From Oscillospiraceae bacterium (lineage in GTDB: Bacteria; Bacillota_A; Clostridia; Oscillospirales; Oscillospiraceae): a stretch of 8,947 nt of DNA. The notes under the pieces are model-generated. The model did no database searches. It worked only from the letters and a program-made list of their open reading frames with translations, and was not told the DNA's origin. Below, piece by piece: positions 1 to 6,577 of the stretch. The DNA lies in the NCBI GenBank assembly GCA_017540945.1, contig JAFYAB010000126.1, positions 1 to 8,947 on the forward strand. The letters are read 5' to 3'. Position numbers and translations under genes: made by a program. How positions within the stretch are numbered: the first letter of the stretch is position 1; each line of letters opens with the position of its first letter.

Positions 1-73
1 CCTTGTTCTTTTTCCGCGCTTCTTCGATCTCGCGCTTCTGTTCTGCTGTGATTTCATATTTCATGGTCAACAT
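1..73 (-). CDS. Probable IS630-type transposase, N-terminus only (cut by window edge)
   Basis: Read on the minus strand, an open frame runs from an ATG at 73 to the window edge (24 codons). The product begins MLTMKYEITAEQKREIEEAR and continues with lysine-rich residues. A short start followed by a charged helix before an expected helix-turn-helix resembles the N-terminus of IS630-family transposases, which bind their element ends and move by DDE chemistry. ATGs at 79, 73 and 64 share the frame. I prefer 73 because GGGTGAT (84-78) lies at ribosome-site distance, although the family-like sequence begins at 64 (MKYEIT). The catalytic part is outside the window. The TA dinucleotide where the neighbouring gene breaks off supports IS630, since that family inserts at TA. 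It could instead be another small helix-turn-helix protein. Confidence 0.5.
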   Translation of the reverse strand, partial: MLTMKYEITAEQKREIEEARKKNK

Positions 74-90
74 GTTCATCACCCGAAACC

Positions 91-119
91 ATTATATCAC
101 AGCTTCTTGCCTTTTTAAA
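91..119 (-). promoter_or_regulatory. Promoter of the left transposase-like gene
   Basis: On the minus strand a perfect TATAAT (96-91) is preceded by TTTAAA (119-114; four of six matches to TTGACA) with a 17-bp spacer. Transcription would start near 84, only about 11 nt before the preferred ATG at 73, giving a very short leader as is common in insertion sequences. Confidence 0.55.
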
Positions 120-162
120 GTGTTTTATTGCAGTTTAGTATGAGAGCAGCTTCGGCAAGCTG

Positions 163-885
163 ATGACCAAGCTGGGCATCATCATCGGTGCGAACCTGAT
201 GTTCGTGCTCTTCTGCATGCCGGTCGTCACCATCGGCGCGGCCTGGGCTGCCCTGGACCATGTCATGCTCAAGACCCTCCGGGGCGACGGGGTGCTGAAC
301 CCCTTCAAGCAGTTCTGGGCGGGCTTCAAGTCCAACTTCAAGCAGGCCACCATCGCATGGCTCGCGGTCCTGGCCGTGGCGGCCCTGGGCTGGGTCGACG
401 TGCGCTTCCTGCTGCACATGGGCGGCGCCATGGTCAAGTTCCGCTACGCCATCTACGCGGTGGGCGTGGTGCTGCTGATCGGCGTGATTTACCTCTTCCC
501 CACCATGGCGGCCTTCGCCAACCGGCTGCCGGTGCTCTTCCGCAGCGCCTACTATTTCGCCCTGAAGAACCCGCTGAAGCTCATCGTGCTGCTGTTCTTT
601 CACGTCTTTCCGCCGTATCTCACCTACACCGACGCCCAGATGCTGCCCCTCTACGCCTTTTTATGGACCTTCTTCGGCTTCGGAGCCATCGCCATGCTGA
701 CGGCAAAGCTGTTGCTGCCCCAGTTCAAGCCCCTGCTGCCCCTGGTGGACGATGCCGGCGACTTCATTCTCGACGAAAACGGAACCCCCCTGATGCCGGG
801 CCAGGAGGATCAGATCCCCGGAGAGGGAGCCGGGGAAAAGAGCCAGGCGGAGATCCTGGAGGAGATGAAAAAGCTGGGGATGTGA
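163..885 (+). CDS. YesL/DUF624-family membrane protein, 5'-truncated
   Basis: A 240-residue integral membrane protein. Hydrophobic segments lie at about residues 5-27, 62-79, 95-116, 136-155 and 160-184. The motif PVVTIG (20-25) and the basic loop FKQFWAGFKSNFKQAT (48-63) are typical of DUF624, named for Bacillus YesL, often found near sugar-uptake genes but of unproven function. The C-terminal 45 residues form a hydrophilic tail ending in a charged helix. The family normally has a short cytoplasmic lead-in. Here it is visible in frame without a start codon: TAT GAG AGC AGC TTC GGC AAG CTG (139-162, YESSFGKL) runs up to the ATG, and an in-frame TAG at 136-138 closes it. No Shine-Dalgarno precedes ATG 163. 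The promoter, ribosome site and first few codons appear lost to the insertion at 139-140, so the gene is probably silent or poorly expressed. The family call is firmer than the claim of inactivation. Confidence 0.75.
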   Translation: MTKLGIIIGANLMFVLFCMPVVTIGAAWAALDHVMLKTLRGDGVLNPFKQFWAGFKSNFKQATIAWLAVLAVAALGWVDVRFLLHMGGAMVKFRYAIYAVGVVLLIGVIYLFPTMAAFANRLPVLFRSAYYFALKNPLKLIVLLFFHVFPPYLTYTDAQMLPLYAFLWTFFGFGAIAMLTAKLLLPQFKPLLPLVDDAGDFILDENGTPLMPGQEDQIPGEGAGEKSQAEILEEMKKLGM

Positions 886-903
886 CTCCACGAAGAACAC
901 GGC

Positions 904-950
904 GCGAAGGGCGGCGGGGGAGACTTTTCCCACGCCGCCCTTCGCTTTCT
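904..950 (+). terminator. Rho-independent terminator after the YesL-family gene
   Basis: A perfect 13-bp GC-rich stem, GCGAAGGGCGGCG (904-916) with its complement (933-945), encloses a 16-nt loop that can partly pair inside itself (GGGG/TCCC). It is followed by a short TTTCT tail. It ends yesL 19 bp after its stop and separates it from nifJ. Confidence 0.75.
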
Positions 951-963
951 GCGTATTCCTAAA

Positions 964-992
964 TTGACTTTAGACGTGGAGCGTTGTATAAT
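964..992 (+). promoter_or_regulatory. Promoter of nifJ
   Basis: TTGACT (964-969) and TATAAT (987-992) are separated by exactly 17 bp, one base from a perfect housekeeping promoter. Transcription should start near 999, giving a leader of about 56 nt before the nifJ ATG. This fits strong constitutive expression of a central metabolic enzyme. Confidence 0.85.
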
Positions 993-1054
993 AGAAGCCG
1001 AAGCAGATCCGTATATGACTTCAGTAGTTTTGCGAAAGGAATGATCGGCATCTT

Positions 1055-4000
1055 ATGAAAAAAAAAACCATGGACGGCAACGAAGCCGCCGCGTACGCGA
1101 GCTATGCTTTTACAGAGGTAGCAACCATTTATCCCATCACCCCCTCCAGCCCCATGGCGGAGCACGTGGACGTCTGGGCCGCCAACGGCATGAAAAACAT
1201 GTTTGGCCATCCGGTCAAGCTGGTGGAAATGCAGAGCGAGGCCGGCGCCTGCGGCGCCATGCACGGCTCCCTGGAATGCGGCGCCCTCTCCACCAGCTAC
1301 ACGGCCTCCCAGGGCCTGATGCTGATGGTGCCTCCGCTCTACCGCATCGCCGGTCAGCTGCTCCCCGGCGTCATCCACGTGGCTGCCCGTACCGTGGGCA
1401 CCAGCTTCTTCTCCATCTTCGGCGATCAGTCTGACGTCATGGCCTGCCGCCAGACAGGCTTTGCCCAGATCGCCTCCTCCTCGGTGCAGGAGTGTATGGA
1501 CCTGGCTGCAGTGGCCCATCTGTCCGCCATCAAGTCCAGCGTTCCCTTTATGCACTTCTTCGACGGCTTCCGCACCTCCCATGAGCTGCAGAAGATCGAC
1601 GTGCTGGACTTCGGCGACCTGGCCAAGATGGTGGACATGGAGGCCCTGAAGCGTTTCCGTAAGCGCAGCCTGAACTCCGAGCGCCCCGTCATGCGCTCCA
1701 CCGTCCAAAACCCCGACACCGCCTTCCAGTGCCGCGAGGCCGTCAACCCCTATTACGACGCCGCTCCGGCCATCGTCGAGGAATACATGGAGAAGATGAA
1801 CCGGCTGACGGGCCGGAACTACCAGCTCTTCAACTACTTTGGCGCCCCTGACGCGGAATATGTGGTGGTGGCCATGGGCTCCGTCTCCGACTGTCTGAAG
1901 GAGGTCGTGGCATATCTGAACGCCCAGGGCCGGAAGGTGGGCTTCATCCAGGTCCATCTCTACCGTCCCTTCTCCGCCGAGCATCTGCTGAAGGCCATCC
2001 CCGCCACCTGCAAGGTCCTCACGGTGCTGGACCGCACCAAGGAGGCCGGCGCCAACGGCGAGCCTCTGTACGAGGACGTGGCCGGCGTGCTCTTCAACCG
2101 TGAGAACCGTCCCGTCCTGCTGGGCGGCCGCTACGGCCTGTCCTCCAAGGACACCACCCCCGCCATGATGAAGGCGGTCTACGACAATATGCTCGGCGCG
2201 CGGAAGGACCACTTCACCGTGGGCATCGAGGACGATCTGACCTTCCGTTCCCTGCCCGTGGGCGAGAACATCGTCACTGCCGACGAGAAGACCATCTCCT
2301 GCAAGTTCTGGGGCCTGGGCTCCGACGGCACCGTGGGCGCCAACAAGAACTCCATCAAGATCATCGGCGACAACACCGATCAATACGTACAGGCGTACTT
2401 CGAGTACGACACCAAGAAGTCCGGCGGCGTCACCAAGAGCCACCTGCGCTTCGGCCACAATCCCATCCTCTCCACCTACTATGTCACCATGGCGGACTTC
2501 GTGGCCTGCCACAACGAGAGCTACGTCAAGAAGTACGACATCGTGGAGGAGATCAAGCCCAACGGCACCTTCCTGCTGAACACCGTCTGGAAGGGCGACG
2601 AGCTCATCGCCAACCTGCCCAACAAGCTCAAGCGGACTCTGGCGGAGCGGAACATCAAATTCTACACCATCGACGCCACGGACATCGCCGCGGAGATCGG
2701 CCTGGGCAACCGCACCAACACGGTGCTGCAGTCCGCCTTCTTCAAGCTCTCCGGCGTTCTGCCCATCGACGACGCGGTGCGCTACATGAAGGACGCCATC
2801 ACCAAGACCTACGGCCGCAAGGGCGAGAAGGTCCTGAACATGAACTACACCGCCGTGGACCGGGGCCTGGACGGCATCGTGGAGGTCCCCGTGGATCCCG
2901 CCTGGGCCAAGCTGCCCGACGAGGTCAAGCCCGTCAACGAGAACCAGCCCGATTACATCAGGACCATCATGCGCATGGTCAACGACCAGCGGGGCGACAA
3001 GCTCCCCGTCAGCGCCTGGAAGGACATGGCCGACGGCACCGTGCCCATCGGCACCTCCAAGTACGAGAAGCGCGGCTTCGCCGCCTTCGTCCCCGAGTGG
3101 GACGCGGAGAAGTGCATCGGCTGCAACATGTGCTCCTTCTACTGCCCCCACGCCGCCATCCGTCCCTTCCTGCTGAATGAGGCGGAGGTCCAGGCTGCCC
3201 CCGCGGGCTACGTCACCAAGGAGGCCAAGGGCAAGGGCTTCGAGGGCCTGCGCTACCGCCTGCAGGTGGACCCGCTGGACTGCACCGGCTGCGGCACCTG
3301 CGTCACCGCCTGCCTGGCCAAGGACAAGGCCCTGGCCATGAAGCCCATCGCCAGCCAGCTGCCGGAGGCGGCCAACTGGGAGTACAGCATGGGCCTCAGC
3401 GAGAAGAAGAACCCCATGGACAAGTTCTCCGCCAAGGGCAGCCAGTTCGAGCAGCCCCTGCTGGAGTTCTCCGGCGCCTGCGCCGGCTGCGGCGAGACCG
3501 CCTACATGAAGCTGCTGACCCAGCTCTACGGCGACCGCATGATCGTGGCCAACGCCACCGGCTGCACCCAGGCCTGGGGCTTCTCCATCCCCAGCTATCC
3601 CTATGCCACCAACAGCCGCGGCCACGGCCCCGCCATCTCCAACTCCCTGTTCGAGAACAACGCCGAGTACAGCCTGGGCATGGTCCTCTCCGTCCAGGCC
3701 CAGCGCCTGGCCCTGCGGACCAAGGCCGAAGCCTACATCGCCGAGGCGAAGGACGAGAGCCTGAAGGCCGCCCTGGAGGCCTGGATCGCGGGCTACGAGG
3801 ACGACGAGAAGGCCCGCGCGCTGGCCGACGCCGTGCTGGAGGCCCTGGCGAAGACCGCCGAGACCGGCGAGAACGTGGAATACATGAAGGAGAACCAAGA
3901 GCACTTCGTCCGCAAGAGCATGTGGATGTACGGCGGCGACGGCTGGGCCTACGACATCGGCTACGGTGGTCTGGACCACGTCCTGGCCTCCGGCATCGAC

Positions 4001-4558
4001 GTCAACATCCTGGTGGTGGACACCGAGGTCTACTCCAACACCGGCGGTCAGGCCTCCAAGGCCACGCCCATCGGCGCGGTGGCCCAGTTCGCCGCTGCGG
4101 GCAAGCGCACCGTCAAGAAGGATCTGGGCCTGCTGGCCGCCGAGTACGGCGACGTGTACGTGGCCTCCATCGCCCTGGGCGCCAACCCCAACCAGGCCAT
4201 CAAGGCCATCCGGGAGGCCGTGGCCCACAAGGGCCCGTCCCTGATCATCGCCTACGCCCCCTGCATCAACCACGGTATCGTCAAGGGCATGGGCTGGTCC
4301 ACCGAGGAGGCCAAGCTGGCGGTCAACAGCGGCTACTGGTTCCTGTACCGCTACAGCCCCGAGCTGCGGAAGGCCGGCAAGAACCCCTTCGTCCTGGACA
4401 GCAAGGAGCCCACGGTGCCCCTGGAGGACTTCCTCAACGGCGAGGTCCGCTACGCCTCCCTGCGCCGCACCTTCCCGGCGGACGCCGACGCCCTGCTGGC
4501 CCAGGCCAAGGCCTTCAGCGCCGAGAAGTACAACAAGTATCAGAAGCTGGCGGAATAA
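1055..4558 (+). CDS. nifJ: Pyruvate:ferredoxin (flavodoxin) oxidoreductase, single-chain
   Basis: It oxidises pyruvate with CoA to acetyl-CoA and CO2, reducing ferredoxin. This is the main route from glycolysis to acetate, butyrate and hydrogen in anaerobes, and it acts in the cytoplasm. All parts of the homodimeric enzyme are present in order. An N-terminal domain holds YPITPSSP (26-33) and Arg112 in VAARTVG. A domain II lies at about 255-410 and a domain III follows with GSDGTVGANK. Two ferredoxin-type clusters use Cys687/690/693/697 and Cys743/746/749/753. The thiamine-diphosphate domain has GDGWAYDIGYGG (961-972) and EVYSNTGGQ. The proximal cluster uses Cys809, Cys812, Cys837 and Cys1070, matching the spacing in the Desulfovibrio africanus enzyme. 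The 1167 residues are usual, without the Desulfovibrio C-terminal extension. The start matches the family; AAAGGA (1035-1040) is a rather distant ribosome site (14 nt). It is monocistronic, between its own promoter and terminator. No damage seen. Confidence 0.97.
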   Translation: MKKKTMDGNEAAAYASYAFTEVATIYPITPSSPMAEHVDVWAANGMKNMFGHPVKLVEMQSEAGACGAMHGSLECGALSTSYTASQGLMLMVPPLYRIAGQLLPGVIHVAARTVGTSFFSIFGDQSDVMACRQTGFAQIASSSVQECMDLAAVAHLSAIKSSVPFMHFFDGFRTSHELQKIDVLDFGDLAKMVDMEALKRFRKRSLNSERPVMRSTVQNPDTAFQCREAVNPYYDAAPAIVEEYMEKMNRLTGRNYQLFNYFGAPDAEYVVVAMGSVSDCLKEVVAYLNAQGRKVGFIQVHLYRPFSAEHLLKAIPATCKVLTVLDRTKEAGANGEPLYEDVAGVLFNRENRPVLLGGRYGLSSKDTTPAMMKAVYDNMLGARKDHFTVGIEDDLTFRSLPVGENIVTADEKTISCKFWGLGSDGTVGANKNSIKIIGDNTDQYVQAYFEYDTKKSGGVTKSHLRFGHNPILSTYYVTMADFVACHNESYVKKYDIVEEIKPNGTFLLNTVWKGDELIANLPNKLKRTLAERNIKFYTIDATDIAAEIGLGNRTNTVLQSAFFKLSGVLPIDDAVRYMKDAITKTYGRKGEKVLNMNYTAVDRGLDGIVEVPVDPAWAKLPDEVKPVNENQPDYIRTIMRMVNDQRGDKLPVSAWKDMADGTVPIGTSKYEKRGFAAFVPEWDAEKCIGCNMCSFYCPHAAIRPFLLNEAEVQAAPAGYVTKEAKGKGFEGLRYRLQVDPLDCTGCGTCVTACLAKDKALAMKPIASQLPEAANWEYSMGLSEKKNPMDKFSAKGSQFEQPLLEFSGACAGCGETAYMKLLTQLYGDRMIVANATGCTQAWGFSIPSYPYATNSRGHGPAISNSLFENNAEYSLGMVLSVQAQRLALRTKAEAYIAEAKDESLKAALEAWIAGYEDDEKARALADAVLEALAKTAETGENVEYMKENQEHFVRKSMWMYGGDGWAYDIGYGGLDHVLASGIDVNILVVDTEVYSNTGGQASKATPIGAVAQFAAAGKRTVKKDLGLLAAEYGDVYVASIALGANPNQAIKAIREAVAHKGPSLIIAYAPCINHGIVKGMGWSTEEAKLAVNSGYWFLYRYSPELRKAGKNPFVLDSKEPTVPLEDFLNGEVRYASLRRTFPADADALLAQAKAFSAEKYNKYQKLAE

Positions 4559-4586
4559 GCCGCAGGCTTCGTTCCCTCCACAGACG

Positions 4587-4620
4587 ACCCCCGGATTTCC
4601 TTGGAAATCCGGGGGTTTCC
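4587..4620 (+). terminator. Rho-independent terminator of nifJ
   Basis: CCCCCGGATTTCC (4588-4600) and its exact complement (4603-4615) form a 13-bp stem around TT, so the real loop opens to about 4-6 nt. A4587 with T4616 adds a pair. A short TTTCC tail follows. It lies 29 bp after the nifJ stop and before the next promoter. Confidence 0.85.
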
Positions 4621-4642
4621 GCGTCTGACAGGGGAAAAGCCC

Positions 4643-4671
4643 TTGACAAACACCGCCAACTGTATTATAGT
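4643..4671 (+). promoter_or_regulatory. Promoter of the gntR-ABC-lipoprotein operon
   Basis: A perfect TTGACA (4643-4648) is followed after 17 bp by TATAGT (4666-4671, five of six). Transcription should start near 4678, inside the inverted repeat described separately. The strong boxes suggest high expression unless repressed. Confidence 0.8.
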
Positions 4672-4680
4672 AATAGTACA
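4661..4680 (+). promoter_or_regulatory. Probable operator for the GntR/YtrA-type regulator
   Basis: An inverted repeat TGTATTA (4661-4667), six central bases, TAGTACA (4674-4680) matches at six of seven arm positions. It covers the -10 box and the expected start point, so a bound dimer would block RNA polymerase. YtrA-type regulators are known to bind TGTA...TACA-type palindromes upstream of their own operons. That this one is bound here is inferred from position and symmetry. Confidence 0.65.
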
Positions 4681-4704
4681 ATCAGACAGAAAGGAGGGGA
4701 TGCC

Positions 4705-5103
4705 ATGCGATGGGAATTTCACAATGACGCCCCCATCTATGCCCAGCTGGTGGAACGGATCCAGCGGATGATCGTCTCCGGTGTTCTGCAGCCCGGCCAG
4801 CGGCTCCCCTCGGTCCGGGCCTTCGCGGAGGCGGCGGGGGTCAATCCCAACACCATGCAAAAGGCGCTGACGGAGCTGGAGCGGAGCGGGCTGATCTACA
4901 GCCAGCGCACCGCCGGCCACTTCGTGACCCAGGAGGAGGCCGTCATCGCCGCGGTTCGGGAACGCCTGGCCGCGGCGCAGATCCGGCGCTTTTTGCAGAC
5001 CATGACCGAGCTGGGCTACGGACCGGCGGAGGTCGAAGCGGCGCTTCACAGGCAGGTGGAGCCGGAAAGGAGAGCGGAACAAGATGCCAATTCTGAGCTG
5101 TGA
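4705..5103 (+). CDS. GntR-family transcriptional regulator, YtrA-type
   Basis: A 132-residue DNA-binding repressor. Residues 8-76 form the GntR winged helix: PIYAQLVERIQRMIVSG, then the recognition region LPSVRAFAEAAGVNPNTMQK (34-53) and a wing ending in GHFVTQ. Only about 55 residues follow, far shorter than the ligand-binding domains of FadR or HutC types. This is the mark of the YtrA subfamily, which regulates ABC transporters encoded beside it. The start at 4705 has an excellent AAGGAGGGG site (4691-4699). The frame stays open upstream into nifJ, but only because of base bias. It is the first gene of the operon and its last 20 bp overlap the ABC ATPase gene, implying translational coupling. 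It probably represses its own promoter through the inverted repeat at 4661-4680. The inducer is unknown; relatives respond to cell-envelope stress. Confidence 0.9.
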   Translation: MRWEFHNDAPIYAQLVERIQRMIVSGVLQPGQRLPSVRAFAEAAGVNPNTMQKALTELERSGLIYSQRTAGHFVTQEEAVIAAVRERLAAAQIRRFLQTMTELGYGPAEVEAALHRQVEPERRAEQDANSEL

Positions 5104-5782
5104 GCATTTGACCAAAAGATATGGCCCGGTGGCGGCCCTGGAGGATGTGAATCTGAGCCTGGAGCCGGGGCGGATCGTGGGCCTGCTGGGCCCCAACGGC
5201 AGCGGCAAGACCACCCTGATCAAGCTGGCCAACGGCCTGCTGACCCCCAGCGCCGGCCGCATCCTGATCAACGGGGAGGCGCCGGGCACGGCGAGCAAGC
5301 GCATCGTCTCCTATCTTCCGGAGCGGACGTATCTGGCGGACTGGATGAACGTGCGGCAGCTGCTGAACTACTTCGGCGATTTCTACGCCAATTTCGACCG
5401 CCAGCGGGCGGAGACCATGCTGAACCATCTGGGAATTTCCGAGAACCAGCGCATCAAGCAGATGTCCAAGGGCACCCGGGAGAAGGTCCAGCTGATCCTG
5501 GTGATGAGCCGCCGGGCCAGGCTCTATCTGTTGGACGAGCCCATCGGCGGCGTGGACCCGGCGGCCCGGGACTACATCCTCCACACCATCATCGGCAACT
5601 ACGACCCCCAGGCCGCGGTGGTCATCTCCACCCATCTGATCGCCGACGTGGAGCAGATCCTTGACGAGGTGATCTTCATCAACGGCGGACACATCCTGCG
5701 CCACAGCTCCGTAGATCAGATCCGCGAGGAGCTGGGCAAGTCTGTGGACGCCCTGTTCAGGGAGGAATTCAGATGTTTCTGA
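5084..5782 (+). CDS. ABC transporter ATP-binding protein (YtrB-like)
   Basis: A 232-residue cytoplasmic ATPase that should power the permease encoded next. Visible motifs are Walker A GPNGSGKT (36-43), a Q-loop region SYLPERTYL (76-84) with Glu80 where Gln is usual, a degenerate signature MSKGTREK (127-134) in place of LSGGQ, Walker B LYLLDEP (147-153), D-loop GGVDP and switch His184 in STH. The Glu and SKG-type signature are common in YtrB-like ABC-2 ATPases, so they do not by themselves suggest inactivity. The catalytic Glu152 is present. The start has AAAGGAGAG (5066-5074) about 9 nt upstream, inside the end of gntR (20-bp overlap), and the gene overlaps the permease by 10 bp. The substrate cannot be read from the sequence. 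GntR-linked systems of this kind are tied to envelope or peptide-antibiotic stress, which is only a possible role here. Confidence 0.92.
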   Translation: MPILSCEHLTKRYGPVAALEDVNLSLEPGRIVGLLGPNGSGKTTLIKLANGLLTPSAGRILINGEAPGTASKRIVSYLPERTYLADWMNVRQLLNYFGDFYANFDRQRAETMLNHLGISENQRIKQMSKGTREKVQLILVMSRRARLYLLDEPIGGVDPAARDYILHTIIGNYDPQAAVVISTHLIADVEQILDEVIFINGGHILRHSSVDQIREELGKSVDALFREEFRCF

Positions 5783-6555
5783 AGTTAGTGAAGCACGAGC
5801 TCCGCGAGAGCTTCCGCCTGCTGCTGCCGGTTTTCGGCGGTCTGCTGCTGATGGCGGGCCTGGCCCGGGGCTCCATCGCCCTGCTGGAGGGCGTGAACGA
5901 CGCCGCCATGCGGGTGGTGGGCGTGACCTTTGTGGTATTCTTTTTCCTGGGCTGCGGGGCGGCGGTGGTGCTGACGGCGGTGTTCCTGATCCAGCGCTTC
6001 ACCCGCTCCGTCTACGGGGACGAGGGCTATCTGACCAACACCCTCCCCGTCAGCACCCATGCCATCCTGCTGAGCCGCCTGCTGGTGAGCGCCTTCGCGG
6101 TGCTGGCCTGCTACTGCGCCATCGCCGTCAGCGTGCTCCTCTGCCTGGCGGGCGTCCGCTTTCTGCAGGAGCTCCATGACACGGTCGGCTCCATCTTCGG
6201 CCATGTAGAGCTGGACCTCAGCGGCGCAGTGCTGAAATCCGTCGCCACCGGTACGGTGGGCCTGCTGACCATGATCCTTCAGATCTTTGCCGCCGTTGCC
6301 ATGGGCCACAGCTGCAATCGCAGCAAGACCGGCATGAGCATCCTGTTCTATTTCGCCCTTGCCATCGGCAAGAGCCTGATTTCCAATCTGTGTACGGCGC
6401 TGCTGCGCAGCGGCGCCTTGCAGAGCGCGTCCGTCACGTTCCAGAGCGCGGTGGACTTCTCCATGCTCTACAGTCTGGCCTGGAACCTGGTGTTCTGCGG
6501 GGTCTTCTACTTCCTGGCCTGGTTCATGACCCGCAGGCACCTGAACCTGGCCTGA
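5773..6555 (+). CDS. ABC-2 type transporter permease
   Basis: A 260-residue membrane protein with about six hydrophobic segments, near residues 15-32, 49-74, 99-127, 155-178, 186-210 and 230-252. A short amphipathic start (MFLKLVKHELRESFR) precedes the first segment, and the loop YGDEGYLTNTLPVS (81-94) after the second is characteristic of Clostridia permeases paired with YtrA-type regulators. It should form the membrane channel with the ATPase whose gene overlaps it by 10 bp; GGGAGGA (5760-5766) is its ribosome site. No periplasmic-binding-protein gene is nearby, which suggests an exporter or an envelope-sensing transporter rather than an importer. The substrate is unknown. The reading frame is intact and the basic C-terminus (MTRRHLNLA) probably lies in the cytoplasm. 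Confidence 0.87.
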   Translation: MFLKLVKHELRESFRLLLPVFGGLLLMAGLARGSIALLEGVNDAAMRVVGVTFVVFFFLGCGAAVVLTAVFLIQRFTRSVYGDEGYLTNTLPVSTHAILLSRLLVSAFAVLACYCAIAVSVLLCLAGVRFLQELHDTVGSIFGHVELDLSGAVLKSVATGTVGLLTMILQIFAAVAMGHSCNRSKTGMSILFYFALAIGKSLISNLCTALLRSGALQSASVTFQSAVDFSMLYSLAWNLVFCGVFYFLAWFMTRRHLNLA

Positions 6556-6577
6556 GTCTGCCGAAAGGGTGACCGCC

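Larger units (their letters stand above)
1..140 (-). mobile_element. End of a probable IS630-like element, junction near TA 139-140
   Basis: This AT-rich stretch differs sharply from the GC-rich DNA that follows. It holds the transposase promoter and start. The downstream yesL frame becomes recognisable at codon TAT 139-141, just after an in-frame TAG at 136-138, so foreign sequence seems to end there. A TA at 139-140 is the target duplicated by IS630-type elements. The terminal repeat would then read inward on the minus strand starting CTAAACTGCAATAAAACA (from 138). The other end is not in the window, so this boundary is inferred. Confidence 0.45.

Noticed and set aside
4663..4668. TATTAT as the -10 box of the GntR operon
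   Set aside because: It is only 14 bp from the TTGACA, too short. TATAGT at 4666 has a 17-bp spacer.
959..4681. A very long open frame (about 1240 codons) on the minus strand opposite nifJ
   Set aside because: It is rich in Gly, Leu, Val, Ala, His and Asp with no recognisable domain, and mirrors the strongly biased nifJ codons. High GC at third positions removes antisense stops. It has no ribosome site or sensible start and runs into the flanking terminator and promoter.
3922..5103. A 393-codon plus-strand frame that ends at the gntR stop and begins inside nifJ
   Set aside because: Only the last 132 codons have GntR homology. The upstream part lies within nifJ in another frame and across the nifJ terminator and operon promoter. 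The strong ribosome site before ATG 4705 fixes the start.
6569..6571. GTG as start of the first lipoprotein
   Set aside because: It abuts the AAAGG ribosome site with no spacing, whereas ATG 6578 has ideal spacing and gives a standard signal peptide.
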